Shown here in pieces: positions 10,376-22,760 of a stretch of DNA of 64,000 bases. How positions within the stretch are numbered: the stretch's first letter is position 1; each line of letters opens with the position of its first letter. The notes under the pieces are model-generated. The model ran no database searches. It was given only the letters and a program-made list of their open reading frames with translations, and had not been told where the DNA came from. Source of the DNA: Miscanthus floridulus (lineage: Eukaryota > Streptophyta > Magnoliopsida > Poales > Poaceae). The translations under genes were made by a program, and so were the position numbers. The stretch is taken from contig NC_089591.1 in NCBI RefSeq assembly GCF_019320115.1, positions 20,128,502-20,192,501 of the forward strand, in the 5' to 3' direction.

Positions 10376-12765
10376 ATTAAGAGAAAGAAAGAGGTGGTTC
10401 AGTTCTATGACTTTCGGTATTACATCTCAAAGAAGATACGGAGCATCAGGTTCTGCGATATTGAGTTCAAGTTTCCACTAGTCAAAAAGCCAGGCACAAA
10501 ATCATAGTTCTAAACTATAACTTAGGAGAGTTTCTTCAGGAGCTATCCGTGCTAGAGGGATGGCACTAGTAGACCAAAGGATACTTGGTTGGGATGAGCT
10601 TGAGAGAGCAGCTAGTATACCCATCCGAGCCCTCTTTGAGCAGTTCTTGGGCTTCATTCACCTTTTTAGTGAGGTTGATCTAATTGTGATAAGCTGGGTG
10701 CATCAGTTCTATGCAACTAGTCTAGATTCATCTAGAGCATGACTATATTGCTTTTATGCTCCATGGTCAGCCAAAGCGATTGTACTATGACTGCCTGCAA
10801 GAACTCCTCAGGGTTGACACTTCAAATAGGAAGCTCCACCAGATAGTCTATGGAGATGCTCTTCCTCCATGTCATAGCAGGGCTAGAGGTACTTTTCCTA
10901 TAGACTAGGAGATTTGGTGGCTCTTCATGGAGCCCTTCACCAATGGCTCCTTGCATACACTAGACAGACTATGTCCAGAGGCTTACGTTCTTCACATGGC
11001 TCTAAAGAAGACAGTCCTTCCTCGTGGTGGCAACAGGGAGTCATTGACCAGCTTGCAGTAGTGGCTACTACTATCAATATGGAGAGGCTAGCATTTTGAT
11101 TTCTTACACTTTTTCCTATCTAAGATCGAGGATGTGATAGCTGATGTTATTAGTACCAGATGATAGCATGTGTACCCTCACATCATCAGCTATCTACTAC
11201 GCACGATTGACTCTGAAAAGAATGGGCCACTATACAATGAGTTAACCTGCGAGGTTATGACCTACATGCTAGCAAGTTCGAACGATCATCATCATGGATA
11301 GTGTGCCCTTAGGTCCATTCAAGAGCTATTACCCATACAAGATAGAGAAAGACATGAAACGGTGGATGTAGCCCTAGAGCAGGCAGAGCACTAGTCTAGG
11401 GAGATGAGGAATCTTAAATGTACGAATGCAAGATTTAGATTTCGATGACAGTGACTACCTGTGACCCTATGTTAGATGACTACGACGAGGGAGGGTCATC
11501 CTCCGGTGGTGTGGCCAACAAAGAGATGGACGATGTTCCACCTAATACAGAGACGTTAGCCAAGTAGGCACCACCTCTAGTGTTTGTTCAGCAACCGTCG
11601 GAGCTTGGATAGATACTTGCTAGGCTAGTTGTCGGCTAGAAAGAAAACTAGAAGAATATGGAACAACAAGAGAGGTGTTTGAAAGCAAGTATTGATAAGC
11701 AAGCAGAGAGTGTGGTCCTTCTCAAAGAGCAGATGATCCAGGAATCATCTACTTTCTATGAGGCCATCAACCAACAAGGCCATAAAATCAACATGATGTG
11801 CAATGTGTTCACTGGTTGCTTTAATCAATTTTACAGTGCCACAGGGGTGAAGGCCCCTGGCTTTCAAATGCTTCAGTTGTAATGTGGTAGTTAGGTCAAC
11901 CCCATTGCTAGTTATTTGACTGGTCCTGATAATACAACTGTCCACATAGAGTTACCCATTGCGATGCTACATAAGCAGAGTTTAGCTTTAGATCCTGATT
12001 AGGTCGGTGATCCACCTTCTTCACCCCGTCAGGTCAAGGTGCAAGCCACCACGGAGGCACATATAGAGCCTCTCAAGGCTTCTCAAATGCCTAAGATACT
12101 TGAAGCAGCTTTAGGTCCTGATGAGGCAGGTGATCCACCTTCCTCGCCCCCTTAGGTTAAGTTGCAAGCCGCCATGGGGACACATACAGAGCCTCTCAGG
12201 GCTTCTCCAATGATCGAGATGCCTAAACTTGTTAATGCTAGTATTACTATAGTTGAACATAAGCAGAGTTTAGCTTCAGCTCATGAGGCAGTTGATCGAC
12301 CTTCTCTGCCCAATTTGGTCGAGGGGCCAGATACTACGTGTGACGCCACAGGGGCACATACAGAGCCTCCTAGGGCTTCCCCAACAATCATAGAGCCTAA
12401 TGCGACCACTGGGCCTACTAATCCTACCATTAATAGAGCTAAGTTGACCCCTAGGGTCTGATACTACTACTTCAGTTCAGCAGATCGGAGAGTCCACCAT
12501 TCGTCTAGGTAACCATGTCACTTAGCATGATGAGACATCAAATTCAGACGATGAGATTATAGCAGTACTCATCAGGCAAGATGCACTCACCAAGTGAGTT
12601 CGACCTCAACAACACCGTCATAACTTCGATGCCTACTTCAGTCGTCATCACCACATCCTTCAGATGCGCAGTCACCTTGATTCCCTACCAAGGAAGGGAC
12701 ATACAAGAGATTGGTGATAGTTCCACAGTCGAAGGGAGGGATGTGGTAGAAGGTGAGGGAACAGA

Positions 12766-13022
12766 GGCATCGAAATTTGGATTTAAAATGGTTCTTGATG
12801 TAATAATCGAAATCTTGCTTATGACATAATGTCTATTTTATAGTTCTATAATAAGTTGTACATGTTGAACCCTTTTTATCACTATGTTGCCATGTAGGCA
12901 TCAAAATTTGGATTTAAAACGATTCTTGATGTAATAATTGAAGTCTTGTTTATGACACAATGTCTATTACGGTTCTGTAATAAGTTATACATGTTGAACC
13001 ATTTTTATCACTATGTTGCCAC
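12766..13022. repeat. Two-copy ~130-bp tandem duplication
   Basis: Copy one (12766-12896) and copy two (12897-13022) share caaatttggatttaaaa-type starts, 'ttcttgatgtaataat', 'gacataatgtctatt'-like and 'tttttatcactatgttgcc' segments, with roughly one change per ten bases. It follows directly on the decayed coding region and may be its 3' UTR. Confidence 0.85.
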
Positions 13023-13718
13023 TGTAAATTAAACCTAACATCTAAGTGCGATATGAGCGACATCTATCTAGTCTAACTACCTCGTTGCAACTCAAGTTGT
13101 TCCTCTTAAGAGAGAACCACAGGGTCGAACAACCTCATTACAAGTCAAGGAGTCGCTTGGACATGAAATCTATTATCCAACGAGTTACAATCATATTGTA
13201 GCGGTCTTTCTTTCGTGCACAATCAAATCTTGCGTGTGCATTTAGAAAAGAGTAATAGATATTGTCCGATGCATTACAATCACATAGCTTTGGACTTTCT
13301 TGTTTGTGTGTGCATTCAGAAAAGAGTAATACACATTATACACATTGTGCCGACAATTAACATTTACAATGCCTGACATAGGTGGAAGCATTTAGAATAG
13401 AAATATGCAAAGTTACTAAGTTACCTACGGTGTTTCATAAGAGGGAAGGAAGCTTCCCTAATACCTAACTCCCTTTTGAGAGGGGAGGTAGGATCCAGCC
13501 CATGATCTCCTAATCACCTCATCCGAGCATGTTGGCCGCACAAGCCAATCGCATCTAAGCACAAGAAGCAAACACCATGAAAGACAAAGCGACGCACATA
13601 AGTTGCTCTTCGAATTAAAGTATAACTAGCCTTTCATTAAGATTGGAATAACCCTAGATACAATCTACGGGTTAAACAAGACAGCGAGGACAATGTCTCC
13701 TACATGCGTGGCCGCCAT
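13023..13718. other. Unassigned sequence left of element A
   Basis: No ORF or motif is recognisable. A short imperfect direct repeat ('gtgtgcatt..agaaaagagtaata') occurs near 13232 and 13308. The five bases before element A are gccat, the predicted target-site copy; the matching copy lies outside the window. Confidence 0.4.
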
Positions 13719-13795
13719 TGTGATAGAACCATCCAATTTATAAGAGCACAAGTACAATGGCAGCCCACAAGCAGGTCGCACTATCATACTTGAGC

Positions 13796-13807
13796 CTATA
13801 TAAACCC
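13796..13807 (-). promoter_or_regulatory. TATA-like box near the LTR end of A
   Basis: The minus strand reads gggtttatatagg about 80 bases before the LTR end. The same position in B has tttatataag and in C tttatatggg, so the site is conserved across three families. If used, almost the whole LTR would be U3. Confidence 0.5.
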
Positions 13808-15071
13808 TGGTAGTCCATCGAGTACCACGAAGGATCTTGATTCATCGCCAACATACAACCAAGATCGTACATGATTCAACATACATGCCACATATTACAT
13901 AGAGTTCACAATTACATTACCATCCATCGGAGTACAATTAAAAGTTATTACAACCCAAGTTCAAATAAAGTAGTAGTAGTGGAAGCAAAGGTAATTTTGA
14001 AACTAACATCATACACCATTGTTCAAATACTTGCCAGTTTATGATCACATCCCACAAAAACATCATAGATTAGATATATAGAAGCACCTTGCCCATGGCC
14101 TACTCCTCGTACCACGATGGGACAGAAGCAGTTCTTACAATATACATGATATATTGTGTTATCTGCAACAAGGGGGAAATAAACCCTGAGTATGAGAATG
14201 TACTCAGCTAGACTTACCCATCATAAACCAAAAATAAAGTGACTCCAAGGATCATACAAGGCTTTATAAGTGGAGCTAGCTTGACAACATTTTGCATAAA
14301 AAGCCACTAATTCAGCTATACATTTTATAATTCATTCATCAAGTTAATTATAGCTATTCATCTCTAGATTAGCAACTAACCTGTGCCAAACAAGTGGTAT
14401 ATCATTTAGTAGCATAACAGTAGTAACCATAGCCGATGTAATAATTCCATGTTCAACATAACAATCATATTCCATAATCCAGTTACTACGATGTTGGAGC
14501 TAGTCAAGTTTCTCACTATCCGGGAGAGACAGCAATTCGAATCGGTTGCAACCAGTTGGGCAGTATTCCTAACATAAACCTAGGTCTACTAGCCATGGTA
14601 GCCTTAGGTCACCTTTGGTACAACTTAGGTCCATATTTCGTGGGTTTGATCAATGCCGCACAATCAGGGACAACCAGTAGCTAGGACATTTAGGCCTAGC
14701 CTGCCCTTGGGCTCACGTCTGGCACCCCACACATCCTTACTACCTCTAGTGTGCGCACTCTTACAAAATGAGGCCTAGCCTAAGTTGAGCTACTCGGCTT
14801 CATAGTCGAAATGAGTTATCCGGCCAGTTAAGTGAGAGGCATGTGTTCAATCTCGATAGAAGTGCCAACAATAGTACGGTCCTTAATCAACACGGACGGG
14901 ACCAACATAGCCAACCCAACACCATTGCATATAAGTTCCCACCTGGTCTCCACTTAATAACCCCCAATGGTTATTTTCCACTAGAGCAAATATAGCTAAC
15001 CATGCTTTGGTATTCACCTATGTCTCGCAGGTGATAGGAAATAACCAAACTTCACTACTACACAAACTTTA

Positions 15072-15275
15072 CTGGAGGCGGGCATTTTCGGTTTTCCGCG
15101 GCGGGCAAAGCCGTCCGCCGCGGCCTAGAGGCCACGGTAAATCGTGGCTTAACCGCGGCGGGCGGCCTTGCCCGCCGCGGTTAATCGATTTACCGCAGCG
15201 GGCGGTGTAACGTGCCCGCCGCGGTAAATATACTTTTACCACGGTGGGCACGTTAGGATGCCCGCTGCGGTTAAT
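15072..15275. repeat. Left palindromic array of element E
   Basis: Arms such as accgcggcgggc and gcccgccgcggt alternate, forming at least three hairpins joined by taaatcg or ttaatcg. Arm sequence is more GC-rich than in the right array, which has gtgg/ccac variants. Confidence 0.9.
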
Positions 15276-16043
15276 CATTTTTAAAAAACAAAAAAACTAG
15301 GAGCCCGTCGGTGAGCCCGTTCTCGAGCCCACTGGCGAGCCCACCGGCGACGGATCCGGGCTTCCCACGGCCGCCACCACCTCGCCAGTCGCTCGCAGGG
15401 GACCACGCCGATGCCTCCTCGCGGATCCCTATGCCTCCTCGCGGATCCCACCGCGCCGACACGTCCTCGCCCGCTGTGGTGGAGGTCCCAGCGTCGTGGC
15501 CGTGGTGGATCCCGGCGTCGTGGCCGTGGTGGAGATCCACCGTCGGATCCGGTCGCTCCACCGCCAGATCCACGGAGGAGGAGGGTGCAGCCACTAGATC
15601 CATGGGGGAGGAGGTCACCGCCGCCAGATCCGTGGAGGAAGAGGTCGCCGTCGCCGGATCTAGAGAGAGGAAGAGGGAGGAGTGAGGGAGATGGAGAGAG
15701 GAAGAGGGAGATGGAGAGGAAGAGGGAGATGAACTCACTGGATTTGAAACCCTAGCCCCACGCCGTCGTCGTTCATGGAGGATCTGTGGGGGAGGAGGAG
15801 GGCGCAACCGTCGCCGTTGTCCCGCGCGTGCCGCTGTAGGGGGCGGCGCTATGGAGGAGAGCTGCGCCGCGCGCCGCTGCCTGCATCGAGGGAGAGTAGT
15901 GGGAGGCAGAGGGAGAGTGGGGGAGGCGAAGAGCTGAGAGAGAGAGTGGGGGAGGCGGGGAGCTGACAGAGAGAGAGTGGGGGAGGCGGCGACGATGGTG
16001 CGAGGGCCTCGGTTTATATTGGAGATGGCTATTGGGCCTCCAC

Positions 16044-16373
16044 ATTTACCGTGGCGGGCATCTTAATATGTCCGCCACGGTAAATCGATTTACCGTGGCG
16101 GACACCTTACGATGTCCGCCACGGTAAATAGGGTATTTACCGTGGCGGGCATCTTAATATGTCCGCCACGGTAAATCGATTTACCGTGGCGGACACCTTA
16201 CGATGTCCGCCACGGTAAATAAGGTATTTACCGTGGTGGACATATTAAGATGCCCGCCACGGTAAATCGATTTACCGTGGCGGGCAAAAGTGCCCGTTGC
16301 GGTAAATAAAAAATGCCCGCCGCGGTAAATCGTGGGATTTACCGCAGCGGGCAAAAATAGGTGCCCGCCGCGG
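16044..16373. repeat. Right palindromic array of element E
   Basis: At least six hairpins of about 38-42 bases follow one another: atttaccgtggcgg(g/a)ca, a 6-12-base loop, then tg(t/c)ccgccacggtaaat. Spacers alternate between CG and 5-base linkers (agggt, aaggt), so pairs of hairpins are themselves joined by the palindrome taaatcgattta. Two neighbouring hairpin pairs are nearly identical, indicating amplification of a two-hairpin unit of about 91 bp. Confidence 0.95.
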
Positions 16374-19300
16374 AGTGCAAAAGTGCAACGCTGCGTATAT
16401 TCGTTTGTGAAGTAGTGCTTCTACCTGTCTAAGCATGGCTAAGCATATGTTCGATCCTGGACCTACATAGGTTTCAAGGTATATTTTTGGACAAGATAGT
16501 TCTATGAATCAAGTGTTTCCAACCAACTCTTATAACCTAATTCATCAAACACAAAGGACTCAAGTGATATTTATAAAAACATAGGAGGCTTAGAATGCTC
16601 TGGGGCTTGCCTTTCAGAAAAGAAGTAGGCCGGTGATCAGGGCACTCTGGTAGTTCTTCTAGAGCCTGCTCTTCACCTTCAGGAGCTGTGGGTTAGGGTG
16701 TCTCCTGATTCTCCTCCTCTGCTTCGAACTCCAAGAGGGTGATTCCTTCGGGCGATCCTATATGATGAGCATGAATAAGATATCATGGATGCATAGGTAG
16801 TGATATGGATGATATGATATGATGAAATGCATAATAATAAGTGTTCTTAACATAAAGGTATTAGGGTGATAACAAGATTAACTTTCTTTTACTGAGTAGG
16901 TGCATATCTCCTCTCTAGTAATTAAACAAACACCTAATTTACATTTTCTGGACTGCTAGACAACACTTACTTATTTTGACCATAACTGGAGTTTTATACA
17001 CCCAAATAACATGATCTTAGACTTTTTGAAAAGCTTATAAAATTGCCTCCAACTTTATTTTATCATCGTAAGGTGATTCAGTAGCTATATAAATCAAATA
17101 ATTCAATCTTTCAGATCTATCTAGAGGACAAGCAAATCTGATAGCAGACTTCTAACTAGTATAACTCTTAAACCATTAGGCCTATAAATATGAAATTTTT
17201 GGACAAGCTATATGAGCAAGTTATCTACAACTTTGTTATTAACAAATTTCATAGAAGAGGTCATTATCCTTATGAAATTGTCACCTCAACAGAAACTACT
17301 GATGCAACCTTCTAGTTGAATTATAAGGAATAATTATCTAGCTGCCTATCACCAATTACTTCTAAGTACAACTATTCATCTCAACAAATCATAAGCATCA
17401 CAAGCATCACAGAAAACATCATGGTTAAGCCCAACTAATTTATTTATATACATTTATTAATTTCCTTATATAATAAGGTGATTTAAAGGACAAATATTTC
17501 AAATGCTCAATAAATTCTGAGAAAATTACAGTAGCTTACATATGACCCCAATAGTCTACTGAACAAATTTCATGCCTTTTGGATAAGGATAGAAACCTCT
17601 AAAAAATGACAATTTGCATAGGCTTATTTTAGCAAAAATAGTTTAGCCTAGTAAAAAATGTCAACAACAGATTTCATATTTTCCTTACTTTCATCCTAGC
17701 ATAAGAACACTGTGTAGAAATTTGCATGATCATAAGTTATGTATTTTTACTCCAATTAATTTCACCGAAAACTAGCATTTAATTAAGGTTAAATAGAAAA
17801 ACCATATTCCAAGTATGTCTAATGTAGTTTTAGTATTTTTCCTCGCTAGAGCATGCGAACACAAGACCCACAAAATTGGAATCACAATTTTAGCACTTCC
17901 CTAGCTCAAGTTATGTATTTTACAAGATAGAAACCAATTTAAAAATAGTTTACTAGTTTAATTTAATTCCCTTAGAAAATACCCCAAACAGTAGGTTTCA
18001 TATTTTTATCAAATAGTATACTTCATGATGAATCCAACAAAATTTGGATCACCCCATTTGGACACTCCTAACTCTAGATATGATTTTTGCAAGTTTGTAT
18101 ACAAATCTGTGAAAATAAATAAAGAAAAACACTTCAAAAACCCTAAATACGCTACGTACACCTAGTCCAGTGCACCCACAGTGACTGACGCGTGGGTCCT
18201 GCAGTCAACTCGGCCCCACCCAATAGACACACAGAGCAGAGCGCGTGGTTGACCGACGGTAAACGTCGACGGCAAGGTCACCGGTGGCGAGGTCACCGGC
18301 ATTGTGTTCCCCACACCCTTGCACATCGACTAATACCCTTGGTTAGCCTGGCGGATCACCGGAGCTACCTCGATGGCGACAATGGCGGCGCGATGGAGGT
18401 GCTCTATGGCGGGCTCATCGTGTTCGGCGATCATATGGTCAGGCGAGCGTGGCTATAGCATCAGGAGGTCCTAATGGAGCTCTAGCCTTAGGTCTAGGTC
18501 ACAGTGGAGCAGTGGTGTGGTCCAATCGCATCCATGGCGGCATGGCGGCACACAACACACAGAAGTGAGGTCACTGTTTTGACAAGATGGCGGCCGAAGG
18601 CAGGTCTCCATCTTTGGGGAAGATGCGGAAGTTTTAGATGACACTGTAACAGGCACTAGAGGGAGCTAAAGGCGGCCGGTGAGGTCGATGGTGATGAGCT
18701 CATGCACGCTACCATGGCGGACGTGCATGGCACAGTCACGTGTTTAGGTGTGTTGGCGGCGGTAATAGTTAAATAAATGACAACAGTGAGCATTTATGAC
18801 CTAAGGCGATGACTAGACCAAGGGAGAAGAAGGTAGGAGGTGCAGTGGATAAGGCTAGGGCACTGTGAGCTTGGAGCTCGGCAGTGCTCCACAACCATGG
18901 CAGGCGACGGCGATGCACAATGCGGCTTTACCTCAGCTCAAATGGTGGCACTAGTGGGTCAGGGAAGGTGGAGCGTCTCATGGCGGAGCTATGGGTGAGG
19001 GGGATTGGGTGGTGGTGCTACGTGGGCGGTGAGCGAGCACGGCAGTGGTGCAGTGGTGGCGATGGTGGTGCGGACTTGGCTCTATAGGGGCTGAGAGCGA
19101 GAGAGGTAGGGCAAGAGAGTGGGAATGGGAGAGAGCAGCAACTGTCGCCTCCCTCTTCTCCCTCTACTGGCCAGACCAGCTAGGCCGATGCTAGCGAGCG
19201 GCTGCCATGCGGCGTGCGCTGGCCTAGGCAGCAGTCGACGATGACAGTGCTCGGCTGACCGATTCAAATCTACCGTTAGGCCTGACTGACAGTGCAACTT

Positions 19301-19965
19301 TGCACCTCTATATCTCCTAATCCAGTTCGAGTTAGCAAAAAGTCCATTAATAGAAATTATAGAGCTATGTAAGATGTCTAACTTTGCTTTAGGGAGTAAC
19401 ATCTAATTCGTCAGGGTTTTCAAAATGCAACACTCCAAACTAGGTCACATTAAACTAAAATCAGGTTTAGACTTAGAAAATTTAAGTCTCAAAATAGCAT
19501 TTTGTTGATTCTTGTGGGCCCTATCTGACTATGTTAGGCACTAAATTTGCTCATGACTCTTAAATAAAGTATGTTCCACATAAGATAAGATACAACTTTT
19601 ATTAAGGGTGCACTAGTCATGCAAACATTCTATGCTATAGTTCAACTTTAGTCAAAGTAGAATCATGAAAAATGACATCATGAGTAAACTAGGACTTAGA
19701 AGCAAAATTGGCCCATGTCATGAATACAAACATTGTTCCATTTACCATCCTAGATATGTCTAAGGTGTTTTTGTGACCTCACAACCATCCCTCACATTGG
19801 TCACACATGATCACAAGCATATGCATGTATATAAGCAACATCACATGTGATAAAGAGAAGGTGAGTGAAATAAAACTTCATATGTTCATGCTCATGAATG
19901 CTTGGATGATGCTTGCGCTCATGAAATGCAAGTGACAAATGCTTGCTTAACACTAGGGAGTTACA

Positions 19966-19980
19966 GCCCCGCCCCTTATA
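19966..19980 (-). promoter_or_regulatory. Element A polypurine tract
   Basis: On the minus strand tataaggggcggggc abuts the 3' LTR start TGTAAC. It primes plus-strand DNA synthesis in LTR retrotransposons. A C interrupts the purine run, and it is one base shorter than the tract of element C, which puts the pol frame through the PPT into the LTR. Confidence 0.85.
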
Positions 19981-19982
19981 GA

Positions 19983-21560
19983 AATCTCGTCCTAAGATTT
20001 GAAATACCTTCCATTTTTCATAAAAGGCAGGATAAACCTCACGTAGATAATCTTCTCGTTCCCATGTGGCATCTTGTTCACTGTGGTTATTCCACACCAC
20101 CTTGTAGAACTTAATGACTTTGCTCCGAGTTACTCTTTCCATTTCTTCTAGCACTCAGATTGGTTTCTCTTCATAAATCAAATCTGAGTGGAGCTTAATA
20201 TTGATGGGTTCAATGGCTTCATCAGGTATGCAAAGACATTTTCTCAGCTAAGAGACATGAAAGACATTAAAAATAGTACTCATCTATGGGTGAAGTTGCA
20301 ACTTGTAGGCGACCTTTCAGTTTCATTCAATAATCTGATACGGCCCTACATATCTAGGTGCAAGCTTCCTTTTTACTCCAAATCTCTGCACACCCTTTAT
20401 GGGTGAAACTTTTAAGTACACATAATCTCCCACTTCAAAGGTTAGTGGTCTTCTTCTTTTATCAGCATAACTCTTTTGTCAGGCTTTGGCTGCTTCAATG
20501 TGTTGTTGGATAATACACACTTGTTCTTCAGCTTCTTTGACAAAATCAATACCGTAGTACCTCCTTTCCCTTGGGCTGAACCCAGTTCAAAGGAGTTCTA
20601 CTTTTTTGGCCATAAAGTGCTTCAAAAGGAGCCATCTTGATACTCTCTTGATAACTATTATTCTATGAGAATTTCGTGAGAGGTAACCACTTCTCCTATG
20701 ATCCCTTAGAGGATATAACACAAGCTCTCAACATATCTTCCAAGATCTAGTTCACTCGCTCGGTCTACCTAGAGGTTTGTGGATGGTATGCTGAACTTCT
20801 GATTAGTTCAGTTCCTAAGGCCTTGTGCAAGTGTTTCCAAAAGCGAGCTATAAACTGTGGTCCCCAATCTGAGATTATGGTCCTTGGTACCCCAAGTAGT
20901 CTCATGACCTGAGAAACATACAACTCAGCGTACTTCCTCAGCGTGATACTTTGTGTTAACCGGTACAAAATGTGCTGACTTGGTGAGGCGATCTACAATG
21001 ACCCATATAGAATCTTGACCTTGTTGTGTCTGTGGAGGCCTATAATAAAGTCCATACTTATTTCCTCCTATTTCTAGCCTAGAATGGACAACGGCTAGAG
21101 CGGTCCACCTAGGTTTCAGATGATCTGCCTTCACTTGGCTACTAGACATCACACCTAGCAACGTAGGCTACAATTTCCTTCTTCATCTTTGTCCACCAAA
21201 AATGGTTTTTCAAATCTTGATACATTTTGCTACTACCCGGATGGATAGACAACTTGGATGAATGAGCTCCATCTAAAATTTAATTTCTAAGTTCACGGTC
21301 TTTCGGTACCACAAGTTAGTCCTTGAACCATAGCGCACCTCTTTCATCTAACCTAAAATGTTTGGTTTCCTGTTCCTTCATCTTTCTCTTTATGTGAAAC
21401 ACACCTACATCTATCTTCTATAGTTCTATGATTTTTCTCTCAAATGAACAACTGATAGTGATGTTGTGTAGCACAACAGGATGCAATAGATTAAACCCAT
21501 CTTCCAACAAGGCTTCTAAGGTGTTATAATGAGATTTTTGACTAAGTGCATCTAGTACAA
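19983..21560 (-). pseudogene. Element A integrase with chromodomain-like C-terminus (broken)
   Basis: The minus strand encodes the zinc-binding region near 21270-21150, the catalytic core with DSIWVIVDRLTKSAHF (about 21030-20975), ISDWGPQF (about 20880-20855) and SSAYHPQTS (about 20785-20765), and a C-terminal segment KFYKVVWNNHSEQDATWERE followed by YLREVYP and FYEKWKVF (20124-20000). The last block has the hydrophobic/acidic spacing and the W-E end of chromodomain-like tails that steer integration to heterochromatin. Stops and frameshifts separate the pieces. The reading frame passes through the PPT into the LTR. Confidence 0.85.
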
Positions 21561-22760
21561 CAATGGCTTTTCCTGGATGATAGTGCACTTCCAAATTATA
21601 GTCCTTAATCAGCTCTAACCATCTATGCTATCTCATGTTCAGTTCAGGTTGAGTAAGATGTATTTGAGACTTTTGTGATTAGTGTATATGTGACATACAT
21701 TCCCAAACAAATAATGTTTGCACATCTTCAATGCATGGACAACTGCGACAAGCTCTAAATCATGGGTAGGATAGTTGACTTCATGCTTTCTCAACTATCG
21801 AGAAGCATATGCAATAACCCAAACTTCTTGCATAAGCACACACCCTAAACCTATACCTGATGCATCACAGAACACATCGAAAGGCTTTTCAATGTCGGGT
21901 TGTGCCAGAATAGGAGTAGTGGTTAGCAAGGTTCGTAGAGTGTGAAAAGCAGCCTCACACTCAGGGGGTCCAATTAAACTTTTCATCCTTCTGAAGCAAT
22001 CTAGTCATGGGCTTAGCTATCTTGGAAAAATCTAGAATGATATGACGATAATAGCCTGCTAGCCCTAGAAAACTTCAAACTTCATGAACCGAAGTTGGGG
22101 CCTTCCAATCCATGACCTCTTGCACTTTAGATGGGTCTATAGAGATTCTATTTTCAGATAATATATGACCCAAGAAAGGTACTTTCCGCAACCAAAATTC
22201 ACACTTGCTAAATTTTGCATACAATTTATGCTCTCTCAATCTAGACAAGACAATCCTAAGATGTTCTACATGATCTGCCTCATCCTTAGAGTAAATCAGG
22301 ATATCATCGATAAACACAACCATGAACTTATCAAGCTCGGGCATGAATACCGAATTCTATGAAATACATAAAGTAGGCTAGGAGCATTTGTCAGTCCAAA
22401 AGATATAACCAAATACTCATATAAGCCATACCTAGTGGAGAAAGCTATCTTAGGTACATCTTCTAGCCTGATCTTGATCTAGGTGAAGCCTGATCTCAAG
22501 TCAATCTTAGAGAATACCTTTGCTCTTGCCAATTGATCGAACAAAATATCAATATAGGGCAAAGGGTACTTGTTCTTTATGGTTATGGCATTGAGTGGCC
22601 TATAATCCACACACATTCCATAATGATTTGTCCTTCTTCTTCACAAATAAAGCTAGGACAACCCTAGGGAGACAAACTAGGTTGAATGAGACATTTGTCT
22701 AAGAGTTCTTGTAGCTGAATTTTAAGTTTGGCTAACTCATTTGGTGGCATCCTATAGGGT
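21561..22760 (-). pseudogene. Element A reverse transcriptase and RNase H (broken)
   Basis: From the 5' side on the minus strand: ELLDKCLIQPSLSP (to about 22664), then the palm with the catalytic block [10 protein letters not shown] (about 22318-22290), [13 protein letters not shown] and SVHEV ending at a TGA (22075). RNase H follows with PPECEAAFHTLR and FDVFCDASGIGLG (about 21975-21850). The region between 22664 and 22344 is shifted in frame. It copied element RNA into DNA in life; it is dead now. Confidence 0.88.

Larger units (their letters stand above)
9795..12480 (+). pseudogene. Decayed coding region of an unrecognised, probably retroelement, family
   Basis: Long coding-like blocks in the plus direction change frame repeatedly. 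Readable pieces include KRKKEVVQFYDFRYY (about 10378-10425), a block with LPRGGNRE near 11020, the stretch KIEDVIADV (11120-11150), HVYPHIISYLLRTIDSEKNG (11168-11230) and ELTCEVMTYML (11240-11275), and a Thr/Pro-rich tail made of three related segments near 12041, 12162 and 12347 (each with EPL/EPP and RASP or KASQ). Stops are very often TAG where neighbouring repeats have Gln. No protease, RT or transposase motif is present. A gag-like or accessory ORF is the likeliest origin; I do not recognise the family. Confidence 0.45.
15053..16417. mobile_element. Element E: small non-autonomous CACTA with palindromic subterminal repeats
   Basis: Ends are cactactacacaaac and gtttgtgaagtagtg, inverted repeats with one mismatch in 15 bases, and the element is flanked by ctt on both sides (15050-15052, 16418-16420), the 3-bp duplication of CACTA elements. 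Uninterrupted LTR sequence in element C joins the two flanks, confirming the insertion. Both subterminal regions are arrays of GC-rich palindromes built on accgcggcgggc-type arms. The 700-bp core (15300-16030) is GC-rich with long but low-complexity frames. No transposase domain is present. Confidence 0.95.
13719..19965 (-). repeat. Element A 3' LTR (contains CACTA E)
   Basis: On the minus strand the LTR starts TGTAACTCCCTAG directly after the PPT and ends ..GGTTCTATCACA. Its other copy begins at 26856. Removing the 1365-bp CACTA E and its 3-bp duplication leaves about 4.9 kb. The LTR has a GC-rich block (about 18180-19250), a long AT-rich part with ~170-180-bp degenerate periodicity (about 16850-18120), and a terminal third that aligns by eye with the LTR ends of B and C (13720-15040). 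Confidence 0.9.

Noticed and set aside
11046..11056. agtagtg as the missing CACTA right terminus
   Set aside because: No extended match to the reverse complement of cactactaggaat, and it lies within coding-like sequence. The agtagtg at 13969 lies in element A's LTR and 'cactactgcgcg' at 9162 is in the wrong orientation.
15271..15807. 178-codon minus-strand frame within element E
   Set aside because: Low-complexity Ser/Pro/Arg-rich translation of a GC-rich tract, also open on the other strand (15311-15755); no domain.
16044..16373. Regular palindromic repeats with variable loops, CRISPR-like at first glance
   Set aside because: The repeats are hairpins within a CACTA element that has TIRs and a 3-bp target duplication, the DNA is plant nuclear, and no cas genes exist.
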